Below, in pieces: positions 36,571 through 45,680 of a stretch of 64,000 nucleotides of DNA. The stretch spans positions 620,001 through 684,000 of the forward strand of contig JANQRY010000003.1 of the NCBI GenBank assembly GCA_028284345.1. The letters are read 5' to 3'. Origin of the DNA: Hyphococcus sp. (GTDB lineage Bacteria; Pseudomonadota; Alphaproteobacteria; Caulobacterales; Parvularculaceae). Below the pieces are notes generated by a model, which was not told the DNA's origin, searched no databases, and worked only from the letters and a program-made list of their open reading frames with translations. Position 1 is the first letter of the stretch. Every line of letters starts with the position of its first letter. Position numbers and translations under genes: made by a program.

Positions 36571-38205
36571 ATGACCCGGAAGGTTGCGCGCATTCTCATC
36601 TTCTTCAGGAGAATGCGCCGGCGCGCGGCGAAACTTGACGTGTGGCGGGTCTGGCTGTTCGCGGTGCTGATCGGCGTCGCCGTCGCTTACGCGGTGATCC
36701 TGTTCCGTGGCGTCATTGACGTTGTCTCGACAATCGCCTTTGGCGCGACCGAGGCGGGCGTCGTCAGCGGCGCCGAACGCCTGAGCTTCTTTCGCGCCTG
36801 GGCCGCGCCGATCATTGGCGGGATCGCCGTCAGCGCCATGCTGTTCTTCGCCGACCGGTTCAAATGGCTGGAAAAGGGTCGCGCCCAAGGGATCGCCGAT
36901 GTGATCGAGGCGCGCGCCGTCGGCGATGGCCGCGTGTCCTTGCGGGCGGGCCTCGCCGCCGCAGCGGTCTCCGCCGTTTCGCTGGGCTCCGGCGCCAGCG
37001 CCGGCCGCGAAGGCCCCGCCGTCCATCTCGGCGCGACCATCGCCTCCTTCCTTGACCGCCATATGGGCTTTACAGCGAAACAACGCCGCGCCCTTCTCGG
37101 CTGCGGCGCGGCGGCGGCGGTTTCGGCGAGCTTTAACGCCCCCATCGCCGGCGTCCTCTTCGCCCTTGAAGTGATCATGGGCAATTATGCATTATCCGTA
37201 TTCGGACCGATTGCCGCCGCCAGCGTCGCCTCGGCGATTGTCACGCGCATTCATCTTGGCGATTTTCCCGCCTTCGCGCCGCCGGCATACGGCGCCGTCC
37301 ACACTATCGACGTGCCGCTCGCCGCCTTGCTCGGCATTTTGTGCGGCTTGATCGCCTCTGCATTTCTGCTGGCGACGAAAAATCTGACCGTGAAAGTGCG
37401 CGCGCAGGCCGACCGGATCGGGCTTTCCTATCTGTTCCTGCCGCCGCTCGGCGGGCTGATCGTTGGCTTGATTGGCGCGTTTTATCCGGAAGTTTTCGGC
37501 GTCGGCTATGAAGCCGTCACCAATGCGCTTGCCGGGGAGTATACGATCCTGGCGCTCGCAACGCTCGTTATCATGAAGGGAGCGGCGACGGCGGTGACGC
37601 TCTCCTGCCGCTTCGGCGGCGGGGTTTTTTCGCCCGGCATCGTCATCGGCGCCTTCGCCGGCGCCGCTTACGGCGCGACTCTCGGCCAACTCTTTCCCGA
37701 AGCAACCGCGAGCCCGGTCTACTACGCCATGATCGGCATGGGCGCCGCCGCCGGCGCCATTCTCGGCGCGCCCATATCGACGACGCTGATCGTTTTCGAA
37801 CTCACCGGCGAATACGGCATCACCATCTCGCTGATGGTCGCCGTGGCGATTGCGACGCTGATAACCCAATGGCTGTGCGGCAAATCCTTCTTTCACTGGC
37901 AGTTGGGCCGGCGCGGTTATGATCTGTCCGAAGGCCCCCACGGGGTGCTGCTGCAGACGATCCGCGTGCGCGACGTGATGGAAAAAATGCCCCCCGGCGC
38001 GCCCCTGTCAAAAGACGCGCCGCGGTTGCTTGACGGAAACTCGTTGGGCGAGGCGCTGGCGCTTTTGACCGATTCGGAAGAGTACGGCCTGCCGGTCGTC
38101 GACGCCAAGGAGCCCGACAATGTGATCGGCTATCTCTCCCGCGTCAAAGCGCTCCTCGCCTACAACACCGCGCTGATCGATCAGCATGTTGAGCATCACA
38201 CTTAA
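36571..38205 (+). CDS. ClC-family chloride channel/transporter with C-terminal CBS region
   Basis: 544 residues, about 10-12 membrane helices. ClC selectivity motifs: G-R-E-G-P near 145-149 carrying the gating Glu, and G-G-G-V-F-S-P-G near 348-355. The first G-S-G-I-P motif is replaced by R-A-Q-G-I-A-D-V, as in the R-G-H-G-V-P-E-V subfamily. The C-terminal ~85 residues start V-R-D-V-M and carry one CBS-like half. Anion transport across the inner membrane, direction and ion preference unknown. The stop overlaps that of the convergent gene by 4 nt. Confidence 0.9.
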   Translation: MTRKVARILIFFRRMRRRAAKLDVWRVWLFAVLIGVAVAYAVILFRGVIDVVSTIAFGATEAGVVSGAERLSFFRAWAAPIIGGIAVSAMLFFADRFKWLEKGRAQGIADVIEARAVGDGRVSLRAGLAAAAVSAVSLGSGASAGREGPAVHLGATIASFLDRHMGFTAKQRRALLGCGAAAAVSASFNAPIAGVLFALEVIMGNYALSVFGPIAAASVASAIVTRIHLGDFPAFAPPAYGAVHTIDVPLAALLGILCGLIASAFLLATKNLTVKVRAQADRIGLSYLFLPPLGGLIVGLIGAFYPEVFGVGYEAVTNALAGEYTILALATLVIMKGAATAVTLSCRFGGGVFSPGIVIGAFAGAAYGATLGQLFPEATASPVYYAMIGMGAAAGAILGAPISTTLIVFELTGEYGITISLMVAVAIATLITQWLCGKSFFHWQLGRRGYDLSEGPHGVLLQTIRVRDVMEKMPPGAPLSKDAPRLLDGNSLGEALALLTDSEEYGLPVVDAKEPDNVIGYLSRVKALLAYNTALIDQHVEHHT

Positions 38206-38897
38206 CGCGCGAACGCGATCGCGCTGAAAATCTGCAACCGTTTCATGAGCGGAAAAACGCGGGCGCCGCGTTTGAGATAGGCGGGCGTCAGAAAGAGATG
38301 CGCGAGCGCCGGGGCGCAAGGGTCCGGCGCGACGCGCAGAACCGGCTTTGCCTTGCGCCAAAGCGCGCCGGCCCTCTCGGCCCAATCGACGCCCGGCGCG
38401 ATATTGGCGCCCTCGCGCGCCGCCGCGAACGCCGCGCCGGCCTCCTGCGCGACAAAGGAAAGCGTTTCATCGCCCCCGCTCAACGCGACGGCGGCGGCGT
38501 CGACCGCCCCTTCCGCCGCGCGCAGCCACGCAAAGAGATCATCCGCTTGCGCGAAGGCTTCGCCGTATAAAGGCCGCGCCGAGGCGTCGACCGCCGCGTC
38601 GATCCATGACTGAAGCGCCGCCGCGGCGAGGCCGGCGGCGGCCACTTCTTCAATGACCGGATGGGCGCGCGGGCGTTTGCCATCGCGGATTTCGTCAAGC
38701 GCATCGCGATGCCACTGCACGCGAATTTCGCCAAGCGGCGGTTCGCTGACGCGCGACGGGATCAGCCGCAACTCGCTGTGAAAGGCGTAAAGCGCGACAA
38801 GGCGCCGACGCAAAGGCGGCGGCGCATAACGCGCCGCCAGCCACCGGTCCTCGTCGCGCTGACGCAGCAGCGCATCGCAATGAGCTGCTGCGTCCAC
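38202..38897 (-). CDS. Squalene/phytoene synthase-family protein (NDUFAF6-like)
   Basis: 231 residues from a GTG. It has the shape of the squalene/phytoene synthase family as seen in NDUFAF6 relatives: D-R-W-L-A-A-R-Y-A-P near the N-terminus, L-Y-A-F-H-S-E-L, and V-Q-W-H-R-D-A-L-D-E-I. The Asp-rich prenyl-diphosphate motifs of true synthases are not visible, so enzymatic prenyl condensation is doubtful; the eukaryotic relative assists complex I assembly. It lies 6 nt downstream of the PuuD-like gene and is probably cotranscribed. Confidence 0.75.
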   Translation of the reverse strand: MDAAAHCDALLRQRDEDRWLAARYAPPPLRRRLVALYAFHSELRLIPSRVSEPPLGEIRVQWHRDALDEIRDGKRPRAHPVIEEVAAAGLAAAALQSWIDAAVDASARPLYGEAFAQADDLFAWLRAAEGAVDAAAVALSGGDETLSFVAQEAGAAFAAAREGANIAPGVDWAERAGALWRKAKPVLRVAPDPCAPALAHLFLTPAYLKRGARVFPLMKRLQIFSAIAFAR

Positions 38898-38903
38898 CGC
38901 CGC

Positions 38904-39530
38904 TTATGAAATTCGGAACAGTCCCTGCGCCGACACCATGGCGAACAGCATGGGGATCGACAGCACCGTATTGGTCCGTGAGAAGAGCATCGCCGTGCGC
39001 GCGGCCTTGGCCTTGTCGTCGCCGGAGATGTCCGGATATTTATTGTCGATGTTCAGCGCCTTTTGCTGGTTCGGCCAGATGATGAACCAGACATTGAACC
39101 ACATGATAATGCCGAGCCACATGCCGATGCCGATGGCGATATGTCCCGGAACAGCGAACCCGTTGACGGCGCCGAGGCTCAGAACATTGACGAAATAGTT
39201 GTTCAGGTAAGCGAGAATGAGGCCGGTGATAATCGTCGCCATGGCGCCCCAACGGAACCAGAACAGCGCCTTTGGCGCAATGTGTTTGCCGATCGCCGGT
39301 TTTTGTTCGTCGGGAATGCCCGGCATCAGCGGGATTTGCACGAAATTGAAATACCAGAGCAGGCCGATCCACATCACGCCGGACAGAACGTGCAGCCAGC
39401 GAAAGAAAAACTGCCAGAACGCAACGTCCAGAGAACCGCCCCATGCGGTCAGATACAGCACGAGCAATAAGAGCGCCAAAACCGCGCCGGTCGTGACGGC
39501 GTTACGCAAATTCGTCAGAAGGGCTGTCAT
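38904..39530 (-). CDS. PuuD-like (urate hydroxylase membrane domain) protein
   Basis: 208 residues from the ATG at 39530, with GGAG upstream. About five membrane helices. Matches the membrane part of the PuuD/Urate_ox_N family: F-F-F-R-W-L-H-V-L-S-G-V-M-W-I-G-L-L-W-Y-F-N-F-V-Q near 40-64, with a conserved His in helix and a second R-W-G-A-M-A-T-I-I-T-G. No cytochrome c domain is present, so true urate oxidation is not assured; short homologues are often annotated this way. A heme or quinone role is plausible from the histidines. Confidence 0.75.
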   Translation of the reverse strand: MTALLTNLRNAVTTGAVLALLLLVLYLTAWGGSLDVAFWQFFFRWLHVLSGVMWIGLLWYFNFVQIPLMPGIPDEQKPAIGKHIAPKALFWFRWGAMATIITGLILAYLNNYFVNVLSLGAVNGFAVPGHIAIGIGMWLGIIMWFNVWFIIWPNQQKALNIDNKYPDISGDDKAKAARTAMLFSRTNTVLSIPMLFAMVSAQGLFRIS

Positions 39531-39681
39531 TCCTTTTCTCCAAATATTGTTTCCTGCGCCGCCCATACCACATCTCGGCGCGCCGGAACCATTTCAAATC
39601 CGGCGGTATTTAACCGCGAGTCCCGTTCTATGCGCAATCCTTGCGCAAATTTGAACCGTAAAGTCCAATAAAGGAGCCCAA

Positions 39682-40278
39682 ATGCCTGTCTCTCTGCCCG
39701 ACCTGCCCTACGCCAAAGGCGATCTGGCGCCGCATATTTCGGAAAACACGCTCGAGTTTCACTACGGCAAGCACCACAAAGGCTATGTCGAGAAAACCAA
39801 TGCAGCCATCAAGGGAACGGCGCTTGAAAGCGCCAGTCTCGAAGACATTATTCGAGAGACGGCCGGCGCCGATCACGGGGTGTTCAACAACGCCGCGCAG
39901 GTTTGGAACCACACGTTTTACTGGAACTCCATGGCGCCCGATGGCGGCGGCGCCCCGACCGGCGACATCGCCGCCGCGGTTAAGGACAGCTTCGGCGGCG
40001 CTGACGGGTTCAGGGAGGCGTTCGCCGACGCCGGCAAATCGCGCTTCGGCTCAGGCTGGGCCTGGCTCGTCGCCAAAGACGGCAAACTCGAAATCTCAAA
40101 TACGCTGAACGCCGACACGCCGCTGACAGACAAAAACGTCACGCCGCTCCTGACCATGGACGTCTGGGAACACGCTTACTATCTCGACTATCAGAACGCG
40201 CGCGCCGACTATGTCGACGCGTTCCTCGACCATCTGATCAATTGGGAATTTGCGAACGCAAATTTGAAGGCGGCGTGA
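39682..40278 (+). CDS. sodB: Iron superoxide dismutase
   Basis: 198 residues. Metal ligands His27, His77, Asp160 and His164 (D-V-W-E-H-A-Y-Y). The Gln in F-N-N-A-A-Q (Gln73) and the F-Y-W-N-S-M stretch near 79-84 favour the iron type. Cytoplasmic detoxification of superoxide. Followed by a strong bidirectional terminator shared with the convergent TonB receptor gene. Confidence 0.96.
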   Translation: MPVSLPDLPYAKGDLAPHISENTLEFHYGKHHKGYVEKTNAAIKGTALESASLEDIIRETAGADHGVFNNAAQVWNHTFYWNSMAPDGGGAPTGDIAAAVKDSFGGADGFREAFADAGKSRFGSGWAWLVAKDGKLEISNTLNADTPLTDKNVTPLLTMDVWEHAYYLDYQNARADYVDAFLDHLINWEFANANLKAA

Positions 40279-40309
40279 ACCGAGCCGCCAATAGATGCTG
40301 CTTAATGAA

Positions 40310-40338
40310 AAAGGGCCGGAGCGATGCTCCGGCCCTTT
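40310..40338. terminator. Bidirectional terminator between sodB and the TonB receptor
   Basis: 13-bp perfect stem (40310-40322 with 40326-40338), 3-nt loop GAT, A-rich on the left and T-containing on the right, so it can work on both strands. Sits 31 nt after the sodB stop and 25 nt before the receptor stop on the other strand. Confidence 0.9.
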
Positions 40339-40363
40339 CGTTACTGCAGTGTTTTGATCTCGG

Positions 40364-43300
40364 TTAGAACTTGCGCTGAACCGAAACCTGGAATGTACGG
40401 CCGAAGAAGTCATAGCCGACGCCGAGCGGATAGTTGCCCGCCGGCGATACGTTCAAACCGTTGGTAAACTCGAACTCGTCGTCAATTCTCGGCGGTTTGC
40501 GGTTAAAGACGTTGTTGATGCCGACCGTCGCCGACCATACATCATTGCGCCATGTAACCGACGCATCGTTGACGATGTAATCATCAACCGAGAATGTCGC
40601 ACGACAGAGGACATCTGACGTGTCACGAGCGCCCGTTATATCGAGAACTGCCTGACAGGTGTCTTCAGCAATGAAGGGATCCGGATCGCCGTCGTCCTCG
40701 CTTGAGAAGATGCTCTGAGAACCGATATAGCGCGCACGCCAGAGGAAGCGCCAATCGCTCCAATCAGCAAAGAACGTTGCTTGCGCGCGCCATTTCGGCG
40801 TACCGAATTCGCCGAGATTTTCATCGAACGATTCGATAATTGTCTCAGTCTGTTCGAAGAGTTGCGTCGCACGAACATCGAGCGAGAGCTCGAGCGGTTC
40901 GCCGCCAACATCCCAGCCATCATATTCAAGCAGCCCATTATAGTCCATGCCGCGAGAAGTAATGATGCCGATGTTGATGAAGCCCGCATCGACAATATCC
41001 ACAAAGCCCGTATTCGGATCACGGGTGATCCGTTGACAGAAGTCGCTGCTGAGATCATCGCGCGAATCATAACAGTCATCGAAGAGGAAATTGACAGTCG
41101 GCTCTTCCACGGTGTTTTCAACGCGAATATCGAAATGCGTCACAGAAATGTTCAGGCCGAGATTGTCGCCCATCCCCATGTCCGCAAACGGCACATCAAG
41201 GACGCCGCCGACCGTAAAGGTGCGGGACGTTTCCGCGTCGAGCAGCGTAGTGCCGCCCGTCATGACTTCAATTGACGAGGCGCCTGTGAGACCAAGCGAC
41301 GTCGGGTCGACACCGTCGAGCACGCAGTTCGCCAGCGCACGCGCCGACCGCGGATCGTTGGCTGCATCATAGACGCCGCCATTGTTCGCCGCGGGCGGAA
41401 CCGTACAAATGTCGTCAAAGGCGGATCGGAAACCCGTTGAGCCGCGGAAGAACTGCTCACGCAGGTTCGGCGCACGGAAGGACGTACCGCGGGAGCCGCG
41501 AATGGTGAACCAATCAAACGGCATGTAAACGCCCTTGACCGCATAGGTCCAGTTCGTGCCGTAGAAGGACTCATTGGTCACACGGCCAGCCGCTTCGATG
41601 GTGAGCTCCTCAGCAAAAGGCTGATCCCGAAAGACCGGGATGATGAGTTCGCCGTAGCCTTCTTTCAACTCGCGTCGGCCAACGGCGCCCTGATCGGCGA
41701 AGAAGCCGATAAAGTTGCCGTCTTCAGCGTTGTCGTCCGGACGGGAGTCGATCTCGTCCTGACGATATTCAAAGCCAAGACCAAGAAGAACTTCGCCAGC
41801 CGGCACGTTCATGATGCCGCCGGCAAGGAAGCCCTGGATGATGGACTGTTTGATCTCGGTGCCGAAAGTCCGAACGCCGAAGAGGTAGTCTCGCTCTTCC
41901 GGCGTCAACGTGTTGTTCAACATCACGTTTTCGGAGAAGAGGTTCACCGGGACGCAAGGCTCGTCCGTCAGGAAACCGAACAGCTCGTCGTCATTTGCGA
42001 GATCCGGCAATCCATCGCCGTCGAAATCCGGTCCGCAAGCAAGCGTGCCATCCGGAAGGCGCGTCGTCGTGCGCAGGGAAAGCGCAAGACGGTCTTCCTG
42101 GATGCCGCGACGCACTGACGTACCAAGCGAGCGGGAGAAGCTGCCGGTCAGTTCGTAGGTCCAATTGCTGAGCCCGAACAGGTCGCCACCGGGATCTTCG
42201 TTGAAGAACGGCAGGTCACCGCGGATACCGCCGACAATCCGTATCTGGGACTGCTCAACCTCTACGTCGCCCCGATCGCCGTCGATAAGAACAATCGGCA
42301 CGACCTGCTGCGCACCGCCGCCGCAAAGGGTCGGGTCGGCGGCAAGCGCTTCAAGACCGCAGGGGTTAGTCGGGTTGTTGCTCAGAACCGTCGGGAAGAT
42401 CTGCGCACCGTCGCCCGTAATGTTTGAATCGCGTTCCGCATACAGGAACTCGAAGAACGTCTCCATGTTGTTGAGTTCTTCAATCTCGTAATTCCCGAAC
42501 GCCATAAAGGAAATCCGCTCAAGCGGAGAGACCAGATCCTGGTTCTGAACCAGCGAACGGCTTTGATCGGCGCCGGTATAAGGCGCGGTGCGGGAATCAA
42601 CATCGAGAAAGCCGTCGCTATCAGCGTCAATCTCATCGGTGAAATTCGGCACGCCAACATTGGTGAAGCCGGGCGTGTAGAAAAGGTCGCCAAAGGACGT
42701 TCCGCTCGGCATTCGGTTATCGTCGAGGCCGAAGGTTCTGAAACGACCGATGATCTGCGTTTTACAGGCCTGGCGGGTCGAGCCGGGCCGCACATCAACC
42801 TCGATATTGCGGATGTTGCCGTTCTCATCTTCCTGGACGAATTCGTTACAGGTGAGATCCGCATCCGCAATCGAGAACTGGTCGCGACGGAAGAATTCCG
42901 CGCCGACGCCGATGAAGCCGCGGTCATTCGAAACGCCCCAGCTCGCGGAGACCTGAGAAGTCTTGCCGCCGCCTGTTAAGGGGAGGTTAAACGCCGTTTC
43001 GAGTTCAAAGCCGTCGAAATCATCCCGTAATATGATGTTCGCCACGCCCGCGACGGCGTCAGAACCGTAAACCGGCGAGGCGCCGTCAAGCAGTACGTCA
43101 ATACGGCCGATTAGCGACGAAGGGATGAGGTTAAGGTCCGGATCCGTCGGCGCGCCTTCAACACCGCCCGGCGCAAGCCGGCGACCATTGAGGAGGACCA
43201 ACGTCCGTTCAGAGTCGAGACCGCGAAGCGCGACCGTGGAAGAGCCTGGCCCGTTGTCGAGAACAAAACCGCCAAACGTGTTGTCGATTTGCTGACCCGT

Positions 43301-43639
43301 AGCGACGGCTGCTTCTTGCAGCAGGCGTGCGGTGTCAAACACGCCGAGTTCACGGCTGACCTGGCCGTCAATGACCTGCAGCGGCGACGCCGACGTAAAT
43401 TCGTTCCGACGAACGCGCGAGCCCGTGACGACGATCTGATCGCCCGTGCGCGCTTCTTGGATATCGGCTTCGATTTCAGCGATGTCTTCTTCGGTTATGA
43501 CATCGACAGAAACAGGCGCCTCATTGATATCTTCAGATTGCGCCAAAACGGTAGCTGTCGCGCCAAGTGCAAATACCGACGCGCCCGTTGCGAGAAAACC
43601 GCGCAATAGCGCGGAATCCGAGTTAAGTTTTCTGTTCAT
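40364..43639 (-). CDS. Large TonB-dependent receptor
   Basis: 1091 residues from the ATG at 43639 (MNRKLNSDSALLRG). Signal peptide ~1-34 (T-V-L-A-Q), a TonB-box-like stretch near 68-72 (D-Q-I-V-V-T-G), plug domain ~80-210 (L-V-L-L-N-G-R-R and V-A-G-V-A-N-I-I-L), and a 22-strand barrel to a C-terminal Phe (F-Q-V-S-V-Q-R-K-F). Outer-membrane uptake of an unknown ligand. In loops near ~334-342 and ~536-546 there are D-x-D-x-D-G-x-x-D sequences like calcium-binding loops. Several cysteine pairs also occur in loops. No TonB/ExbBD genes are adjacent. No ribosome site precedes the start; a tandem decamer does. Confidence 0.93.
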   Translation of the reverse strand: MNRKLNSDSALLRGFLATGASVFALGATATVLAQSEDINEAPVSVDVITEEDIAEIEADIQEARTGDQIVVTGSRVRRNEFTSASPLQVIDGQVSRELGVFDTARLLQEAAVATGQQIDNTFGGFVLDNGPGSSTVALRGLDSERTLVLLNGRRLAPGGVEGAPTDPDLNLIPSSLIGRIDVLLDGASPVYGSDAVAGVANIILRDDFDGFELETAFNLPLTGGGKTSQVSASWGVSNDRGFIGVGAEFFRRDQFSIADADLTCNEFVQEDENGNIRNIEVDVRPGSTRQACKTQIIGRFRTFGLDDNRMPSGTSFGDLFYTPGFTNVGVPNFTDEIDADSDGFLDVDSRTAPYTGADQSRSLVQNQDLVSPLERISFMAFGNYEIEELNNMETFFEFLYAERDSNITGDGAQIFPTVLSNNPTNPCGLEALAADPTLCGGGAQQVVPIVLIDGDRGDVEVEQSQIRIVGGIRGDLPFFNEDPGGDLFGLSNWTYELTGSFSRSLGTSVRRGIQEDRLALSLRTTTRLPDGTLACGPDFDGDGLPDLANDDELFGFLTDEPCVPVNLFSENVMLNNTLTPEERDYLFGVRTFGTEIKQSIIQGFLAGGIMNVPAGEVLLGLGFEYRQDEIDSRPDDNAEDGNFIGFFADQGAVGRRELKEGYGELIIPVFRDQPFAEELTIEAAGRVTNESFYGTNWTYAVKGVYMPFDWFTIRGSRGTSFRAPNLREQFFRGSTGFRSAFDDICTVPPAANNGGVYDAANDPRSARALANCVLDGVDPTSLGLTGASSIEVMTGGTTLLDAETSRTFTVGGVLDVPFADMGMGDNLGLNISVTHFDIRVENTVEEPTVNFLFDDCYDSRDDLSSDFCQRITRDPNTGFVDIVDAGFINIGIITSRGMDYNGLLEYDGWDVGGEPLELSLDVRATQLFEQTETIIESFDENLGEFGTPKWRAQATFFADWSDWRFLWRARYIGSQSIFSSEDDGDPDPFIAEDTCQAVLDITGARDTSDVLCRATFSVDDYIVNDASVTWRNDVWSATVGINNVFNRKPPRIDDEFEFTNGLNVSPAGNYPLGVGYDFFGRTFQVSVQRKF

Positions 43640-44014
43640 TTTAGTTTGCCCAATGTTGCCCAATAAGTGGAACGGCGTACACACCCGCCCCAAAATCCGG
43701 CGCCAATCGCGTCTCATTGCGACCGCAGACGAAACTGCAGCACAAATCGCGCACCCCGAATTTGTACAAAATCCTTCCATCACCGTTTGGCCATGTCAAA
43801 CATCTGTGGCGCCGCCCCGGTGCAATGGCGGCCCGCTGTTGCGTAAATGCATCATGATGTTGAGCGCCATTGGCAATCTTCCGATTAATTGCCACCATGA
43901 CAATTGTCGCCTATGCAGGCGTTTTAAGCGACTATATTTGGCGAGCAGACCATTCGACTGAAAAGTTTGCACTGCAGCGCTGCTTAGCGTCTGTGACTAG
44001 GGAGATAGGGTCAT
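43640..44014. other. Promoter region between TonB receptor and secreted protein genes
   Basis: 375 nt without a gene. Immediately before the receptor start is a tandem decamer, TTGCCCAATG then TTGCCCAATA (43646-43665). The rest has modest AT content and several short palindromes such as ATGACAATTGTC-like near 43895-43908, but I see no convincing Fur box, riboswitch or RNA gene. It must hold promoters for both divergent genes. Confidence 0.5.
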
Positions 44015-44647
44015 ATGACAGAAAATCGCGCGCAACCGTGGTTTAAAGAGTTCAGGCAGCTATTTGCGGCTGTCGCGACCGCGGGCTTTTTCTGGCAGGC
44101 GCAGGCGTCCGCCGAAGAAATTGAAGACCTGTCTGTCGCGGATGCGTTGCGCATTTGCGCCGATTTTGACGACAAGGATGAGCGGCTCGCCTGTTTCGAA
44201 GCGCTCGCATCCACGGTTGCTCCGACGGAAGCCGCCGAGGCGGAACCGAATCAGCCAACGGTCAAAAATCCTGCTGATGCTCCGCTGGAAGACGCCGTTG
44301 CTTCCGATGCGGCGGCTCCAGAGGAAAACGCCGCTCGTCCGCTTGCGGAAGATGAAACCGTAACTTTTGTCAGAACAACAAAAAGCGAGCGCGAACGAAA
44401 GCGCGCTGAAAAAGAGCAAAAAGAGCGCAAAAAGCATACGCTGACCGTCTACCGCGCGTGGCGCAACGCCGTCGGCGAGCTGCGCATCGCATTTACGAAT
44501 GGCGAGATCTGGCGTCAGTCCGGCCGTGGCACGTCTTATGATCCGCAGCCCGGGGAAGCCGTCGTCATGAAACCGGGACTCTTGGGCGGTTGGACAGTTT
44601 CGATGAAAAACGGCAGACACGGCGTGCGTATGCGCAAACTAAAATAA
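44015..44647 (+). CDS. Secreted protein with SH3-like C-terminal domain, function unknown
   Basis: 210 residues, GGAG upstream of the ATG. Signal-peptide-like segment ~12-32 ending A-Q-A-S-A. The mature part begins with a short stretch holding two cysteines (I-C-A-D-F-D and L-A-C-F-E). Then an Ala/Glu/Pro linker and a Lys/Glu/Arg helix (E-R-E-R-K-R-A-E-K). The last ~70 residues (Y-R-A-W-R-N-A-V-G-E-L-R-I-A-F-T-N-G-E-I-W-R-Q and M-K-P-G-L-L-G-G-W-T-V-S-M) look like a small beta-barrel. This periplasmic domain is frequent in alphaproteobacteria, but I know of no assigned role. Confidence 0.75.
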   Translation: MTENRAQPWFKEFRQLFAAVATAGFFWQAQASAEEIEDLSVADALRICADFDDKDERLACFEALASTVAPTEAAEAEPNQPTVKNPADAPLEDAVASDAAAPEENAARPLAEDETVTFVRTTKSERERKRAEKEQKERKKHTLTVYRAWRNAVGELRIAFTNGEIWRQSGRGTSYDPQPGEAVVMKPGLLGGWTVSMKNGRHGVRMRKLK

Positions 44648-44686
44648 CCGCTTCGATAGTATGTTCGCACACGGTGTTTCCGACGG

Positions 44687-45667
44687 TTAAGGCGTCGCCG
44701 CAGCCGGTTGTTTTGACCAGTCGCGTTTGACCCCCGTTGCGAGCAGGAAGGGCGAGGCGACGAAGATCGAGGAATAGGTCCCGATCAGGATCCCCCAGAT
44801 CATGGCGAGGGTGAAGCCGCGCAACACTTCGCCGCCGAAGACCGCGAGCGAGATCAGCGCCAGAAGGGTCGTGACGGAGGTCATGACCGTCCGCGCCAGC
44901 GTGTCGTTGATGGAGAGATCGAGAATCTCAGCCAGGGGCTTTGACTTGTATTTGCGCAAGTTTTCGCGAACGCGATCGTAAACGACGACGGTGTCGTTCA
45001 TGGAATAGCCGACGATGGTCAGGATCGCGGCGATAATGGCGAGTTCGAACTTCAACTGCGTCACGGCGAACATGCCGAGGGTGATAATCACGTCGTGCAC
45101 CAGCGCCACAATGGCGCCGAGCGAGAACTGCCATTCAAAGCGCAGCCAGATGTAGATGAGCATCATGGCGATGGCGAGGGCGACCGCCGTTGCGCCTTTC
45201 TGGATCAACTCGCCAGAAACGGTGGGGCCGACAACCTCCACTTTGCGCACTTCCATATCGTCGCCGAGGAGGCCGCGAAGCGCGTTCTGCACCGCAACCG
45301 CAGCTTCCTGCTGGGCGTTTTCGTTCGCCGTTTCCGCATCCTCGCCGGGGTCGATCTCGTCCGCACGCTGCTGCTCCACATAGACGACAACCGCGTCTTC
45401 GGATCCGGCGAAGTCGCGAATCGATTGGACGTTGACATTGCCGAGACCAAGCGCGCCGACGGTAGAGCGCACGGCGTCGAGTTCGATCGGTTCGGAATCC
45501 GTAACCTCGATCGTGACGCCGCCGCGAAAATCGATGCCGAAATTCAAGCCGGTCGTAAAAAGCGCCGCGAACGATCCGACGATCAGCGCCGCCGAAAACA
45601 ACATCGCCGTGTACCGGACCTTGATGAAGGGAATAGTCGTCTTGGCGGGGACAAGTTTGAGATACAT
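44687..45667 (-). CDS. secF: Protein translocase subunit SecF
   Basis: 326 residues with six membrane segments, a periplasmic loop after the first (~40-150) and the SecD/SecF core near 170-260 (W-L-R-F-E-W-Q-F and V-G-Y-S-M-N-D-T-V-V-V-Y-D-R-V-R-E-N). Uses the proton gradient to finish protein export through SecYEG. Follows secD by 13 nt on the same strand. The periplasmic loop has an acidic insertion (A-D-E-I-D-P-G-E-D-A-E-T) typical of alphaproteobacteria. Confidence 0.96.
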   Translation of the reverse strand: MYLKLVPAKTTIPFIKVRYTAMLFSAALIVGSFAALFTTGLNFGIDFRGGVTIEVTDSEPIELDAVRSTVGALGLGNVNVQSIRDFAGSEDAVVVYVEQQRADEIDPGEDAETANENAQQEAAVAVQNALRGLLGDDMEVRKVEVVGPTVSGELIQKGATAVALAIAMMLIYIWLRFEWQFSLGAIVALVHDVIITLGMFAVTQLKFELAIIAAILTIVGYSMNDTVVVYDRVRENLRKYKSKPLAEILDLSINDTLARTVMTSVTTLLALISLAVFGGEVLRGFTLAMIWGILIGTYSSIFVASPFLLATGVKRDWSKQPAAATP

Positions 45668-45680
45668 TTTCCGAAGCCCC

